Shown here: in pieces, positions 24,034 to 31,864 of the stretch | Position numbering within the stretch: the first letter of the stretch is position 1 | Layout: every line of letters begins with the position of its first letter | Origin: an uncultured Fibrobacter sp. | Lineage (GTDB): Bacteria; Fibrobacterota; Fibrobacteria; Fibrobacterales; Fibrobacteraceae | NCBI GenBank assembly: GCA_937891805.1 | Contig: CALATK010000039.1 | Span: 1-32,481, forward strand | Length of the DNA: 32,481 nucleotides | Reading direction: 5' to 3' | Notes under the pieces: generated by a model | Databases searched by the model: none | Seen by the model: only the letters and a program-made list of their open reading frames with translations | What the model was told of the DNA's origin: nothing | Program-made: the position numbers and the translations under genes

Positions 24034-26406
24034 ATGCGACAAGGTTACCAGAAGTGTTTTTTCCTGCGGCATCTCTCGTCTTTCGTCTGTAAGGCCGTAG
24101 GTCCGTTCTTTCGTCTTTGCCTGTTCCTTCTCGCTCCCGCATTCGCCTACCTGCCGGGGGAATCCGGCTTTGTGTCTTTGGAGGGGGCCCACGGCGTTTT
24201 CGGGAACCCCGCCGGCCTCACGGCTTTTGATTCTTGGGGAACCTTGCTGGACTATCAGTACGATGACGAGATTTCCCAGTTCCGCGTGGGCGGTAATCTG
24301 GACCACTTTGGCGCGGGCTTCGAGTACCGCTATGCGGACAAGTGGCTGGATGAATCCCGCTGGAGCTTGACGTATTCCACCGACATTCTCCGGCGCTACT
24401 TTTTCTGGGGTAGCCGACTGACGGCCTTCAGGAGCTCCGCCTTCGAAGGCACGGAATGGTCCTACACTCAAGGCGTGATGCTCAGGCCTTTCAGGTTCTT
24501 GTCCCTCGGGTATTCCTGCGACAACCTGCTGTACGCGGGTCCGAAATCGATGGACCGCATTCACAACGCAGGCGCCACCCTTCGGCTTGGGCGGAACTTG
24601 AGTGTGAGCTACGATGTGGAGGACTGGGAGGAACCCCGCCTGCTTTTTGAGCTGGAACTGTACGGCACCCGCTATGGTTTCAAGATGCCTGTCTACGGTG
24701 ACGATGACGAATACACCCTTACCATGTCCATGCCCTTCGGCGGTTCCAACAACTTGGCGGTAAAGTTCTACGACGACTACCTGCCCAAGGGTGTGACCTG
24801 GGGTTACCATTCCGCACGGAATCCGAACGCCACCATGTTCGCCCAGATTGTTCGTGTGCCTTTGGACATGGAAGTCTCCGAAGTGGAAAGCCCCTTCTCC
24901 TTTATACGGCCACAGTCCATCGCCCTCATGAAGGTGCGGACCTTGTTTGAACACCTGCTCCGTGATCCCTCGGCAAGTATCGTGCTGTTGGACTTTTCAG
25001 GCTACAAGGGGAACGTAGGTGTTTCCAACGAAATCAACCGTGGTGTCATGAAGCTGAAGGCCCGCGGTGCGAAGGTCATCGCCTACATGGACGACGTGCG
25101 GCCTTCCGTTTTGTTGGCGGCTTCCTCTGTGGACCGAATCGTGGTGGAGCCTTCTGCCCATTTCTCTTGGCGTGGCGTAGGCGGGAATACGCTTTTTTAC
25201 AAGGGCCTGCTGGACAAGCTTGGCGTGAAGGTGGAGTTCTTGCGGCATGGCGCCTACAAGTCCGCTGTGGAGCCCTACATTGCGGATTCCATGTCGGCGG
25301 AGTCCCGCGAAAACCGGCTTGAACTCTACAGCGATTTCTGGAAGATGATGAACGCCTACGTGGCAGGCCGCATGGCTTTCCGCAAGCAGATGCCTGTGGA
25401 AAAGGCCGCCGCGTCTTTGGATTCTTTGGCGAAGGTTCCTGTGGTGAGCGCCAGGGCTGCCCTGCAGGCGGGTGTCATCGATTCCATTCTTTATATAGAC
25501 CAGGTGCCGTCTTACGCCTTGAAGACCTTCTTTGGACTGGACGCTCCCTATGCGGGCTATGTCACCTGGAAACCGACGGACCGAAAAATCTTTAACGAAA
25601 GCTGGTCTCACCGGGCTCGCATCGGCCTGTTGAATATCGACGGAACTATCGACGGCGCTATGGAAAAGTCCGTGTCTGCCACATTGAACAGGCTTGCCAG
25701 TGGCGGGGGCGTGTCGGCTTTGGTGGTCCGCATTTCTTCGCCGGGCGGTTCCGCTATCGCTTCCGACAAGATCTGGGCGGCGCTGAAGAACCTGCACAAG
25801 CAGGGGCTGCCTATTGTGGCGAGCATCGGGAACATGGGCGCCTCTGGCGGGTATTACATCGCCTGTGGCGCCGACGAGATTGTGGCCGAACCCTTCTCCT
25901 TCGTAGGGAGCATCGGCATCTACGGCGGCAAGGTGGACGCATCCGACTTGCTTTCAAAGCTTGGGCTCAAGGCAGAAACCGTCAAGACCCACGACTACGC
26001 CGATGCCGAAACTTTTACCAGGCCCTGGACCGACGAGGAGAAAAAGGCACTGCAGGATTACATGGACGAATTCTACGACAGGTTCGTCGGGGTGGTCTCC
26101 CAGGCCACCGGCGTAGACAAGGCGAAAATCGATACCGCTTACGGCGGGGGCCGGGTCTTTGTGGGCTGGAAGGCTTTGGAGGCGGGACTGGTTCACAAGC
26201 TGGGCGGGTTGGACGTGGCCATTGCTGAGGCCAAGCGCCTCGCCGATATCGGGGAATCTACCGACGTGGAACTGGTGCAGTTCGCTACCGAGAAATCTTA
26301 TCTGGTGCCGGTGCCCAGCTCCAAGGCTGTTATGGACTTTTTCAGGGAGGCAGAACGCACCCAGTTCTGGGCCGTGGAACCCGACCTGCTGAATTTTGAA
26401 CCGTAA
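24034..26406 (+). CDS. Signal peptide peptidase A (S49) fused to an N-terminal PorV-like beta-barrel domain
   Basis: The 790-aa protein begins with a signal peptide ([14 protein letters not shown], cut before YLPGE). About 270 residues with the alternating pattern of an outer-membrane barrel follow, including GVFGNPAGL, typical of PorV/OmpP1-like barrels. The C-terminal 500 residues are a tandem S49 protease of the SppA 67K type. The general-base lysine is K409 in [10 protein letters not shown], and the nucleophile serine is S604 in [12 protein letters not shown]. The Lys-Ser spacing (195) matches the family (about 200). SppA normally has one N-terminal inner-membrane helix; here a barrel replaces it, which would place the protease at the outer membrane. 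The next gene starts 3 bases after the stop. Confidence 0.83.
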   Translation: MRQGYQKCFFLRHLSSFVCKAVGPFFRLCLFLLAPAFAYLPGESGFVSLEGAHGVFGNPAGLTAFDSWGTLLDYQYDDEISQFRVGGNLDHFGAGFEYRYADKWLDESRWSLTYSTDILRRYFFWGSRLTAFRSSAFEGTEWSYTQGVMLRPFRFLSLGYSCDNLLYAGPKSMDRIHNAGATLRLGRNLSVSYDVEDWEEPRLLFELELYGTRYGFKMPVYGDDDEYTLTMSMPFGGSNNLAVKFYDDYLPKGVTWGYHSARNPNATMFAQIVRVPLDMEVSEVESPFSFIRPQSIALMKVRTLFEHLLRDPSASIVLLDFSGYKGNVGVSNEINRGVMKLKARGAKVIAYMDDVRPSVLLAASSVDRIVVEPSAHFSWRGVGGNTLFYKGLLDKLGVKVEFLRHGAYKSAVEPYIADSMSAESRENRLELYSDFWKMMNAYVAGRMAFRKQMPVEKAAASLDSLAKVPVVSARAALQAGVIDSILYIDQVPSYALKTFFGLDAPYAGYVTWKPTDRKIFNESWSHRARIGLLNIDGTIDGAMEKSVSATLNRLASGGGVSALVVRISSPGGSAIASDKIWAALKNLHKQGLPIVASIGNMGASGGYYIACGADEIVAEPFSFVGSIGIYGGKVDASDLLSKLGLKAETVKTHDYADAETFTRPWTDEEKKALQDYMDEFYDRFVGVVSQATGVDKAKIDTAYGGGRVFVGWKALEAGLVHKLGGLDVAIAEAKRLADIGESTDVELVQFATEKSYLVPVPSSKAVMDFFREAERTQFWAVEPDLLNFEP

Positions 26407-26409
26407 ATT

Positions 26410-27465
26410 ATGCTCTCTATAGTCATCACCGTTCTTTGCTGCCTTTTCTTTTCGGCCTTCTGTTCGGTAACGGAAGCGTCGTTTTACAGCGTGCCTCCCA
26501 GCACGGTAGAATCCCTGCAGCGCCGCAAGAGTTTTACCGCCAAGTACCTGACTCACGTCAAAGAAAACATTGACCGATACATTGCCTCGGTGCTGGTGGT
26601 GAACACCATCGCGAATACCATCGGAGCTTCCCTGGCGACAGCCCTCGCCGTGCGTCGCCTGCCGGAATCGGGACAGTTTGCGCTGCCCATCGCGCTCACT
26701 ATCCTCATCTTGCTTTTTGGCGAAATCACTCCCAAGACTCTGGGCGTGAAACAGGCCAAGGTGATAGCCCCCATTGTAGCGGTACCGTTCTATTACATTA
26801 CCAAGGTCTTGAGCTGTACGGGAATCATCTGGCTCTGCCTCACCCTCACCAAGCACTGGACTCACGAAGACGAAGAAAAGAAAGAGGTGAGTATCGAGGA
26901 TATCAACAGCCTGGTAAGTCTCGGCCTCAGGGAAGAGGTGATTGACAACCATCAGGCGGCGGTCATCAAGAACATTCTGGCCCTGAAATCCGTGGTAGCC
27001 CGCAAGGTGATGACGCCCAGGCACGTGGTGTTTAGCCTCCCGGCCGACAAGACCATCGGGGAGACCCTGGACGAACGGGGCAACTGGCCCTTTTCCAGGA
27101 TTCCGCTTTATGGTGAAAAGAAGGACGAATGGATTGGCATCGTGCTTCGCCGGGATGCCTACAATTACCTGGCCGAAGGTAAGCGCGATATCAAGCTCCG
27201 CAAGCTGATGCGCCCCTTGCAGCTGATCCCAGACAGCGTGACTCTTGAAAAGTTGCTGCTCCGGTTCTTGAAACAGCGGGGCCACATGGTGGGCGTGGTG
27301 GACGAGTTCGGCGCCATCGCGGGAATTGTTTCCTTGGAAGACGTGCTGGAAGAAATCCTCGGCCGCGAGATTGTGGACGAGTACGACGAGTCCGTGAACC
27401 TGCAGGAAACCGCCCGCCGCCGGAGCAAGGCCCTGGCTTTTATGAGAAAAAAAGCATCGATGTAG
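26410..27465 (+). CDS. CNNM/CorC (HlyC/TlyC)-family membrane protein with CBS pair
   Basis: The 351-aa protein has an N-terminal CNNM (DUF21) transmembrane domain of about 160 residues. Signature segments are FCSVTEASFYSV, IASVLVVNTIANTIGASLATA and LLFGEITPKTLG. A pair of CBS domains (about residues 195-330) follows, ending in VVDEFGAIAGIVSLEDVLEEILG. The family is linked to magnesium/cobalt efflux and was once called haemolysin. The C-terminal CorC_HlyC domain of many members is absent; the protein stops soon after the CBS pair with a basic tail. It lies 3 bases after the SppA-fusion gene, so the two are probably co-transcribed. Transport substrate is unproven. Confidence 0.88.
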   Translation: MLSIVITVLCCLFFSAFCSVTEASFYSVPPSTVESLQRRKSFTAKYLTHVKENIDRYIASVLVVNTIANTIGASLATALAVRRLPESGQFALPIALTILILLFGEITPKTLGVKQAKVIAPIVAVPFYYITKVLSCTGIIWLCLTLTKHWTHEDEEKKEVSIEDINSLVSLGLREEVIDNHQAAVIKNILALKSVVARKVMTPRHVVFSLPADKTIGETLDERGNWPFSRIPLYGEKKDEWIGIVLRRDAYNYLAEGKRDIKLRKLMRPLQLIPDSVTLEKLLLRFLKQRGHMVGVVDEFGAIAGIVSLEDVLEEILGREIVDEYDESVNLQETARRRSKALAFMRKKASM

Positions 27466-27487
27466 TCTTTTTCCTTTTTTTTGAGTA

Positions 27488-27493
27488 TATATT
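27488..27493 (+). promoter_or_regulatory. TATATT box upstream of the GH9 cellulase
   Basis: TATATT (within GAGTATATATTTACCC) lies 20 bases before the GH9 ATG at 27514, downstream of a T-rich tract at 27468-27482. Flanking genes are GC-rich, so the AT-rich patch is conspicuous. The short distance leaves a leader just long enough for the GGGGTGAGAGG ribosome-binding region. Confidence 0.4.
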
Positions 27494-27513
27494 TACCCAA
27501 AAGGGGTGAGAGG

Positions 27514-29697
27514 ATGTTTAAAGGTGTAAAGATTTTGGCGGTTCTGGTAACCGCAGTTTTAGCGGCGCCGCTGCTTGCACAAGACGTGTTCATTACGGTA
27601 GACCAGTTTGGCTATAGGCCAAATGCACAAAAGTTTGCCGTGCTGCGAAGTCCCGAACAAGGCTTTGACAAGAACCTTTCTTACACTCCGGGCAGTGTCA
27701 TGGAAGTGGTGGACAGTGCCACGGCCCAGGTGGTGTATTCGGGAACGCCGGTGGCTTTCCAGGAGGGGGCGGTAGATACCTCTTCGGGCGATAAAATCTG
27801 GTGGTTCGACTTTTCAAACGTCTCTACCCCGGGCACATATTACATCCGCGACAAGTCCGACAACTTGAAACAGTCCTTCTATTTCCATATCGGCGACGGG
27901 GTCTATAATGACATTCTCAAGGCCGCCATGCGCATGATGTATTACCAGCGGGTGGGTATGGCCAAGGAAGCCGCCTATGCCGGAGAATGGTCCGATGGCA
28001 TGAACCACGAGCAAGACAAAAGGGCCCGCCTGTTCACGGACAGCACCAATTCCGCTACGGAGCGTGACGTGAGCGGAGGCTGGTTCGATGCGGGGGACCT
28101 CAATAAGTACACTATATGGAACGGCAACTACATCGAGACCCTTTTGCGTGCCTATATGGACAGGCCAAGGGCTTTTACTGACGACTATAACATTCCCGAA
28201 TCCGGTAATGGAATTCCAGACATTCTGGACGAGGTCAAGTGGGGCATGGACCACCTGCTCCGTATGCAGAATGCCGATGGTTCCGTGCTTTCCGTGGTGG
28301 ACGAGGACCACGCCTCGCCGCTGTCGGCTGCCAAGGGACGCAGTTATTACGGCGCCCCCAATGCCATGTCCGCATACTCGGCGGCCAAGGCCTTTGCGTT
28401 GGGTTCCATTGTGGCAACCAAGCGTAAAAATACAGAATATGCGACAACCTTGAAGACCGCGGCACTGAAAGCCTTTGCCTGGGCCGAGTCCCATCCGGAT
28501 TCCATGTTCTACAACAACAAGGCGGAGTATGGCACCAAGGGCCTGGCCGCGGGCCAACAAGAAATTGATGCCAACTACGACACTGGAGCCCGTTTTGTAG
28601 TCAAGGTCGCCGCGGACTTTGCCCTTTACGAACTGACAGGGGATGCCAAGTACCTAAAGCGGTTCGAAGCGACTCCCGACAGTCTCCCGCTTATGCGTCA
28701 GTACGGCAGCTGGGCCATGGACCAGTACCGCAACGCCCATCACATGCTCTACATCCTTTACCTGCAATACAAGGATGCGTCTAGCGATGTCAAGGCCCTT
28801 GTGAAGGAGCGTTTTACGGACAGGTTCCCCACCAGCCAATACATTGTGGCGGGCCTGGGAAAAGACGGCTACCGTTCCTACATCCGCGACTACAACTGGG
28901 GCTCCAATTCCGCAAAGGCCACTACCGGGCTGTTCTATGACAAGATGTCGGAACAATCTTCTGCCGGTGGCAATAGCACCGTCTGGCACAATGCGGCGGA
29001 GGACTACCTGCACTATTTGCATGGGGTGAACCCCTTTGGCATGGTGTATCTTTCCAACATGGGCGGCTATGGCGCAAGCAAGAGCGTCACCACTTTTTAC
29101 CATGCCTGGTTCACAGATGACAATCCGGCTCCCGGATATGTGACGGGCGGTGCAAACTCCCGCTACACGTGGGCGGACTGCTGCAAGGAATACGCCACCA
29201 ACAACAGCGCCAAGGGTTGCGGAAGTGCGGCCAACAATGCCCTTTGCTATGCTATAAGTATCCCCGTGGGGGAACCTCACGAAAAGATGTATGCGAATAT
29301 CAACAACGGCTGGCCTCTGGATTCCTGGGAACTTACCGAACCCAGCCTCGGTTACCAGACGGCATACATTAGGCTGATTTCCCGCTTTGTGGAAGAACGT
29401 GGCGTGGATATTGGCGAGGCGATAGAGCCAAGCAAGGATCCGTCGGCGATTGTTGCTCAAAAAGGGGAACTGCCGCAGTCTATAGTTTTGAATCTCGTGG
29501 GCGAAACCTTGCAGGTGGGTGTGGGAACCTCCATTCGTGAAATCCACCTGCTGGATTTGCAGAACCGGAAGGTGCTTTCTTGGCGGGGGAATGCCTCCAA
29601 TGCGTCCCTGGATGTGTCGCGTTTGCATGGAGGGGTGTACGTGGTTCGTTTGGTGACTGCCCATGGGAAAATCGCCAAAATTTTTGCAAAACGATAA
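27514..29697 (+). CDS. Secreted GH9 endoglucanase/cellulase
   Basis: The 727-aa enzyme hydrolyses beta-1,4-glucans by the inverting mechanism. Order: signal peptide (MFKGVKILAVLVTAVLAAPLLA), an N-terminal CelD_N Ig-like domain (about 24-115, DVFITVDQFGYRPN), then an (alpha/alpha)6 GH9 domain (about 130-640). The catalytic aspartates are D192 and D195 in GGWFDAGDLNKY, and the general acid is most likely E609 in SWELTEPSLGYQ. A C-terminal 75-residue tail (VREIHLLDLQ-like strands, GGVYVVRLVT, final KIFAKR) resembles secretion/sorting domains of type IX-like systems. The start ATG follows GGGGTGAGAGG; the longer frame from 27481 is unlikely. It fits a plant-fibre-degrading organism. Confidence 0.92.
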   Translation: MFKGVKILAVLVTAVLAAPLLAQDVFITVDQFGYRPNAQKFAVLRSPEQGFDKNLSYTPGSVMEVVDSATAQVVYSGTPVAFQEGAVDTSSGDKIWWFDFSNVSTPGTYYIRDKSDNLKQSFYFHIGDGVYNDILKAAMRMMYYQRVGMAKEAAYAGEWSDGMNHEQDKRARLFTDSTNSATERDVSGGWFDAGDLNKYTIWNGNYIETLLRAYMDRPRAFTDDYNIPESGNGIPDILDEVKWGMDHLLRMQNADGSVLSVVDEDHASPLSAAKGRSYYGAPNAMSAYSAAKAFALGSIVATKRKNTEYATTLKTAALKAFAWAESHPDSMFYNNKAEYGTKGLAAGQQEIDANYDTGARFVVKVAADFALYELTGDAKYLKRFEATPDSLPLMRQYGSWAMDQYRNAHHMLYILYLQYKDASSDVKALVKERFTDRFPTSQYIVAGLGKDGYRSYIRDYNWGSNSAKATTGLFYDKMSEQSSAGGNSTVWHNAAEDYLHYLHGVNPFGMVYLSNMGGYGASKSVTTFYHAWFTDDNPAPGYVTGGANSRYTWADCCKEYATNNSAKGCGSAANNALCYAISIPVGEPHEKMYANINNGWPLDSWELTEPSLGYQTAYIRLISRFVEERGVDIGEAIEPSKDPSAIVAQKGELPQSIVLNLVGETLQVGVGTSIREIHLLDLQNRKVLSWRGNASNASLDVSRLHGGVYVVRLVTAHGKIAKIFAKR

Positions 29698-29700
29698 TAC

Positions 29701-29722
29701 AATTGATATGATTATATTAATT
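29701..29722. repeat. AU-rich hairpin just after the GH9 gene
   Basis: AATTGATAT (29701-29709) can pair with ATATTAATT (29714-29722) over a 4-base loop; one of nine pairs is G-U. There is no T-run after it. It could protect or end the cellulase mRNA, but AT-rich palindromes arise easily by chance. A second AT-only hairpin, TTTTTT/AAAAAA, is at 29753-29767. Confidence 0.35.
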
Positions 29723-29804
29723 GATAGAGTCCAAAACCCTTATATATCAACATTTTTTGTGAAAAAAGGTGTTTTTGACCCTTGTGGGCCGGATCAAATC
29801 CTTC

Positions 29805-29810
29805 TATATT
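29805..29810 (+). promoter_or_regulatory. TATATT -10-like box for rplM-rpsI
   Basis: TATATT lies 56 bases before the rplM ATG. TTGTGG at 29782-29787 sits 17 bases upstream and could be a weak -35. A transcript starting about 7 bases downstream would include the leader hairpin at 29822-29844. Confidence 0.4.
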
Positions 29811-29821
29811 TAGCTCGCATT

Positions 29822-29844
29822 TCTCGGGACGCCTTTGTCCCAGA
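29822..29844 (+). promoter_or_regulatory. Hairpin in the rplM leader, possible ribosomal-protein autoregulatory element
   Basis: GGGAC (29826-29830) pairs with GTCCC (29837-29841) over a 6-base loop. Below a bulged C at 29825 the stem continues with TCT/AGA. It lies in the short 5' leader of rplM, 22 bases before the ATG. L13 operons in other bacteria carry leader structures that bind L13; whether this hairpin does is inference. Confidence 0.4.
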
Positions 29845-29866
29845 ATCATCTAACTAGAGGATTTAC

Positions 29867-30295
29867 ATGAAGACCATTACGGTAAACCCCAAGTCCGTCA
29901 CCCGCAAGTGGAAGCTTGTGGATGCAGCGGGCAAGCCTATGGGTCGCGTCGCAAGCGAAGTTGCCCGCCTCCTCATGGGTAAGCACAAGGCCATCTATTC
30001 CCCCAACGTCGATACCGGCGATTACGTGGTTGTCATCAACGCTGAAAAGGTTGCCGTTACCGGTAACAAGAACCTTCAGAAGCAGTACTTCCACCACACC
30101 GGTCACATCGCTGGCGAACGTTGGATCAACTTTGCCGACCTTTTGGCAAAGCACCCCACCGCTCCGCTGGAAGCTGCCATCTGGGGCATGCTCCCTCACA
30201 GCGCTCTGGGCCACAAGATGGTCAAGAAACTCAAAATCTATGCCGGCGCCGAACATCCGCACGCGGCACAAAACCCCGAAGTCGTTGACTTCTAA
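29867..30295 (+). CDS. rplM: 50S ribosomal protein L13
   Basis: The 142-aa product is full length and colinear with bacterial L13. WKLVDAAGKPMGRVASEVARLLMGKHK is the conserved N-terminal block, followed by GDYVVVINAEKVAVTGNK, YFHHTGHIAGE and GMLPHSALGHKMVKKLKIYAG. L13 is an early-assembly protein of the large subunit that binds 23S rRNA. The ATG follows AGAGGA. It forms the usual L13-S9 operon with rpsI, which begins 23 bases after its stop. Confidence 0.97.
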   Translation: MKTITVNPKSVTRKWKLVDAAGKPMGRVASEVARLLMGKHKAIYSPNVDTGDYVVVINAEKVAVTGNKNLQKQYFHHTGHIAGERWINFADLLAKHPTAPLEAAIWGMLPHSALGHKMVKKLKIYAGAEHPHAAQNPEVVDF

Positions 30296-30318
30296 TCTTT
30301 AGAACGGAGGATACCTCT

Positions 30319-30723
30319 ATCGCTACCGCAAAGAACAAGAAGATCTACCGTGGCACGGGCCGCCGCAAGAACGCCATCGCCGCTGTGATCCTGAAGCCGG
30401 GTTCCGGCAAGCGCACTATCAATGGTCGTGATTTCAAGGATTACTTCCATTCCGAAGTGCAGAACATGATTGCTAACCTTCCGTTCTCTATTCTCGGCAA
30501 CGCCGAAGAATGGGACGTGGAAGTCACCGCCCGTGGCGGTGGAATCGCCGGTCAGATGGGTGCTGTCCGTCTGGGCATCGCTCGCGCTCTCGTCGCTAAC
30601 AACGCCGAAGACAAGCCCGCCCTCAAGAAGGAAGGACTCATGACTCGCGACTCCCGTGCTGTCGAACGTAAGAAATTCGGCCGCAAGAAGGCTCGTAAGC
30701 ACTTCCAGTTCAGCAAGCGCTAA
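30319..30723 (+). CDS. rpsI: 30S ribosomal protein S9, apparently starting at ATC
   Basis: The 134-aa S9 carries the conserved YRGTGRRKNAIAAVIL block near the N-terminus, GRDFKDYF, ARGGGIAGQMGAVRLGIARAL, and the C-terminal tail KKFGRKKARKHFQFSKR that reaches the P-site tRNA. The expected N-terminus (M)ATAKNKKIYRG is encoded from 30319, 8 bases after a strong GGAGG (30306-30310), but the codon there is ATC. From the in-frame TGA at 30286 to the GTG at 30385 there is no ATG, GTG or TTG. Starting at GTG 30385 would delete 22 residues including GTGRRK, which family members need. So either ATC initiates or one base (ATG to ATC) is a sequence error. Confidence 0.9.
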   Translation: MATAKNKKIYRGTGRRKNAIAAVILKPGSGKRTINGRDFKDYFHSEVQNMIANLPFSILGNAEEWDVEVTARGGGIAGQMGAVRLGIARALVANNAEDKPALKKEGLMTRDSRAVERKKFGRKKARKHFQFSKR

Positions 30724-30743
30724 TCTGCGAAACTGCTATTCGA

Positions 30744-30779
30744 GAAAGGCTCCCGCATTTGCGGGTGCCTTTCCTTTTT
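30744..30779 (+). terminator. Strong intrinsic terminator after rpsI
   Basis: GAAAGGC (30744-30750) pairs with GCCTTTC (30667-type arm at 30767-30773), and CCCGC (30752-30756) pairs with GCGGG (30761-30765). A single T-T mismatch separates the two stem parts, and the loop is ATTT. The stem is followed by CTTTTT. It sits about 20 bases after the rpsI stop, ending the L13-S9 operon. Confidence 0.9.
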
Positions 30780-31045
30780 ACCAACCAGATATTTTTTGGA
30801 GCTTTTGCGTTATGCGGTGAGTGCCCCTTAAGAGCTTCAAAAAGGGGGCGCGAATATAGAACATTTTAGTATGTCAATGATTTTTCAAGTGGGAATGGCC
30901 GCATTTTTCGTCCATTATGTGCCAGTTGCCCTTTTGGGCGACAAAAACAGCTTTTTTCAACATGATCATGTCGATGATAGCCATATAAAAATCCCTGTTG
31001 ACTATCAGGAATATAGAATGGCCCCACGACAATTAGTGTCTTTAC
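30780..31045. other. Intergenic region between convergent rpsI and the UDG-like gene
   Basis: I see no gene I can support here. CCCCTT (30824-30829) can pair with AAGGGG (30842-30847), extending by GTG/CGC beyond a bulged G; no T-run follows on either strand. AATATA at 30853-30858 is the complement of the TATATT hexamer seen elsewhere, but it would point towards rpsI. A 61-codon frame at 30871-31056 has no ribosome-binding site or recognisable product. Confidence 0.5.
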
Positions 31046-31864
31046 TTAACGCTTAAAGTATGAGCACTTGGGCAGGTGCGTTTTCCAGGTCAGCAGCTTG
31101 AGCTGCTTGTCGCCTTCCATGGCGAAGGCATCTACCAGCGCGCAAGTCTTGACGCCTGCGAATTCCAGGTCGGTACCAGCGGACTCCATGAAGTTCTTGC
31201 CCTTGCCAAAGACCTGATGGAACAGGGGCTCCCCGAAGGTCACCATGGTGGAAGGCGCGAGCAGGGAGAGTTCCTTGGCAAGCATCTTGCGGAGCGCCGC
31301 CTCCAGTAGGGGCGGAAAATTCCTGGATTCCGGCAGTTTGTAGAGGAAGGTGACCCCGATGGATTCGGGAGCGACATTCAGGCTAGCGAACATGCGCCTG
31401 AGCATTTCCGCCACGGAGCTTTCGAAGAAATGGCCCGCCGGGATTTCGGCGTGAGGGGCCTGGAACAGAAGCAATACCGCCGGATGCTCAGGGCCCTCAT
31501 AACGGTAGAGGGTTTTGCCCGCATAAATCTTTTCATTGTTAATTTGTGTGTAAAAATCCTGGAGGGAAGCGGCCGATTCGAAGGGGCTTGCAGTCCGGGA
31601 AACGGAACGGGGGGCAGGCATCGCATCGGACATGAATACAGGTGCCTGGGGTTGCGATGGCTGCACCACTTGCGGCCTGGTCGCAGGACGCGGAGGCGGC
31701 ACAGCGGAAGCGGCAGGTCTAGACGGTGCCGCTGCCGGAGCAGCGGGAGTGGCCACGCGTTTCTTGGGCGTCCAGGGTTCGTCCAGGTACACCTCGGAAT
31801 CCCCCAGGTCCATCTGTCCCTGAAGGTAACTGCGGAGTGCACTAAAATCGAATTCCTCAGCCAT
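31046..31864 (-). CDS. Divergent uracil-DNA-glycosylase-superfamily-like protein with Ala/Pro-rich linker
   Basis: The 272-aa protein has a short acidic N-terminus (MAEEFDFSALRSYLQGQMDLGD). A low-complexity Ala/Pro/Arg/Gln linker follows (about residues 38-85). The C-terminal 180-residue domain has the strand-helix order of family 4/5 uracil-DNA glycosylases: HPAVLLLFQAPHAEIPAGHFF, SSVAEMLRRMFASLNV, GVTFLYKLP, LAPSTMVTFGEPLFHQVFG and a final TWKTHLPKCSYF where the family has its HPS-type loop. The usual catalytic motif (GEAPG...) and FeS cysteines are not recognisable, so activity is doubtful. Its start overlaps the coaBC stop by 8 bases (ATGGCTGA), so translation is coupled. The family call is by pattern and moderately uncertain. 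Confidence 0.55.
   Translation of the reverse strand: MAEEFDFSALRSYLQGQMDLGDSEVYLDEPWTPKKRVATPAAPAAAPSRPAASAVPPPRPATRPQVVQPSQPQAPVFMSDAMPAPRSVSRTASPFESAASLQDFYTQINNEKIYAGKTLYRYEGPEHPAVLLLFQAPHAEIPAGHFFESSVAEMLRRMFASLNVAPESIGVTFLYKLPESRNFPPLLEAALRKMLAKELSLLAPSTMVTFGEPLFHQVFGKGKNFMESAGTDLEFAGVKTCALVDAFAMEGDKQLKLLTWKTHLPKCSYFKR

Noticed and set aside
25954..27285. 443-codon minus-strand open frame across the SppA-fusion and CNNM genes
   Set aside because: It spans two firmly identified plus-strand genes. The long frame is a by-product of GC-rich codon use, and the translation has no family features.
30385..30723. GTG 30385 as the rpsI start
   Set aside because: It would remove the conserved YRGTGRRKNAIA block of S9 and ignore the strong GGAGG at 30306-30310.
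30871..31056. Small 61-aa gene in the rpsI/UDG-like gap
   Set aside because: There is no ribosome-binding site and no recognisable feature, and the frame runs into the convergent gene.
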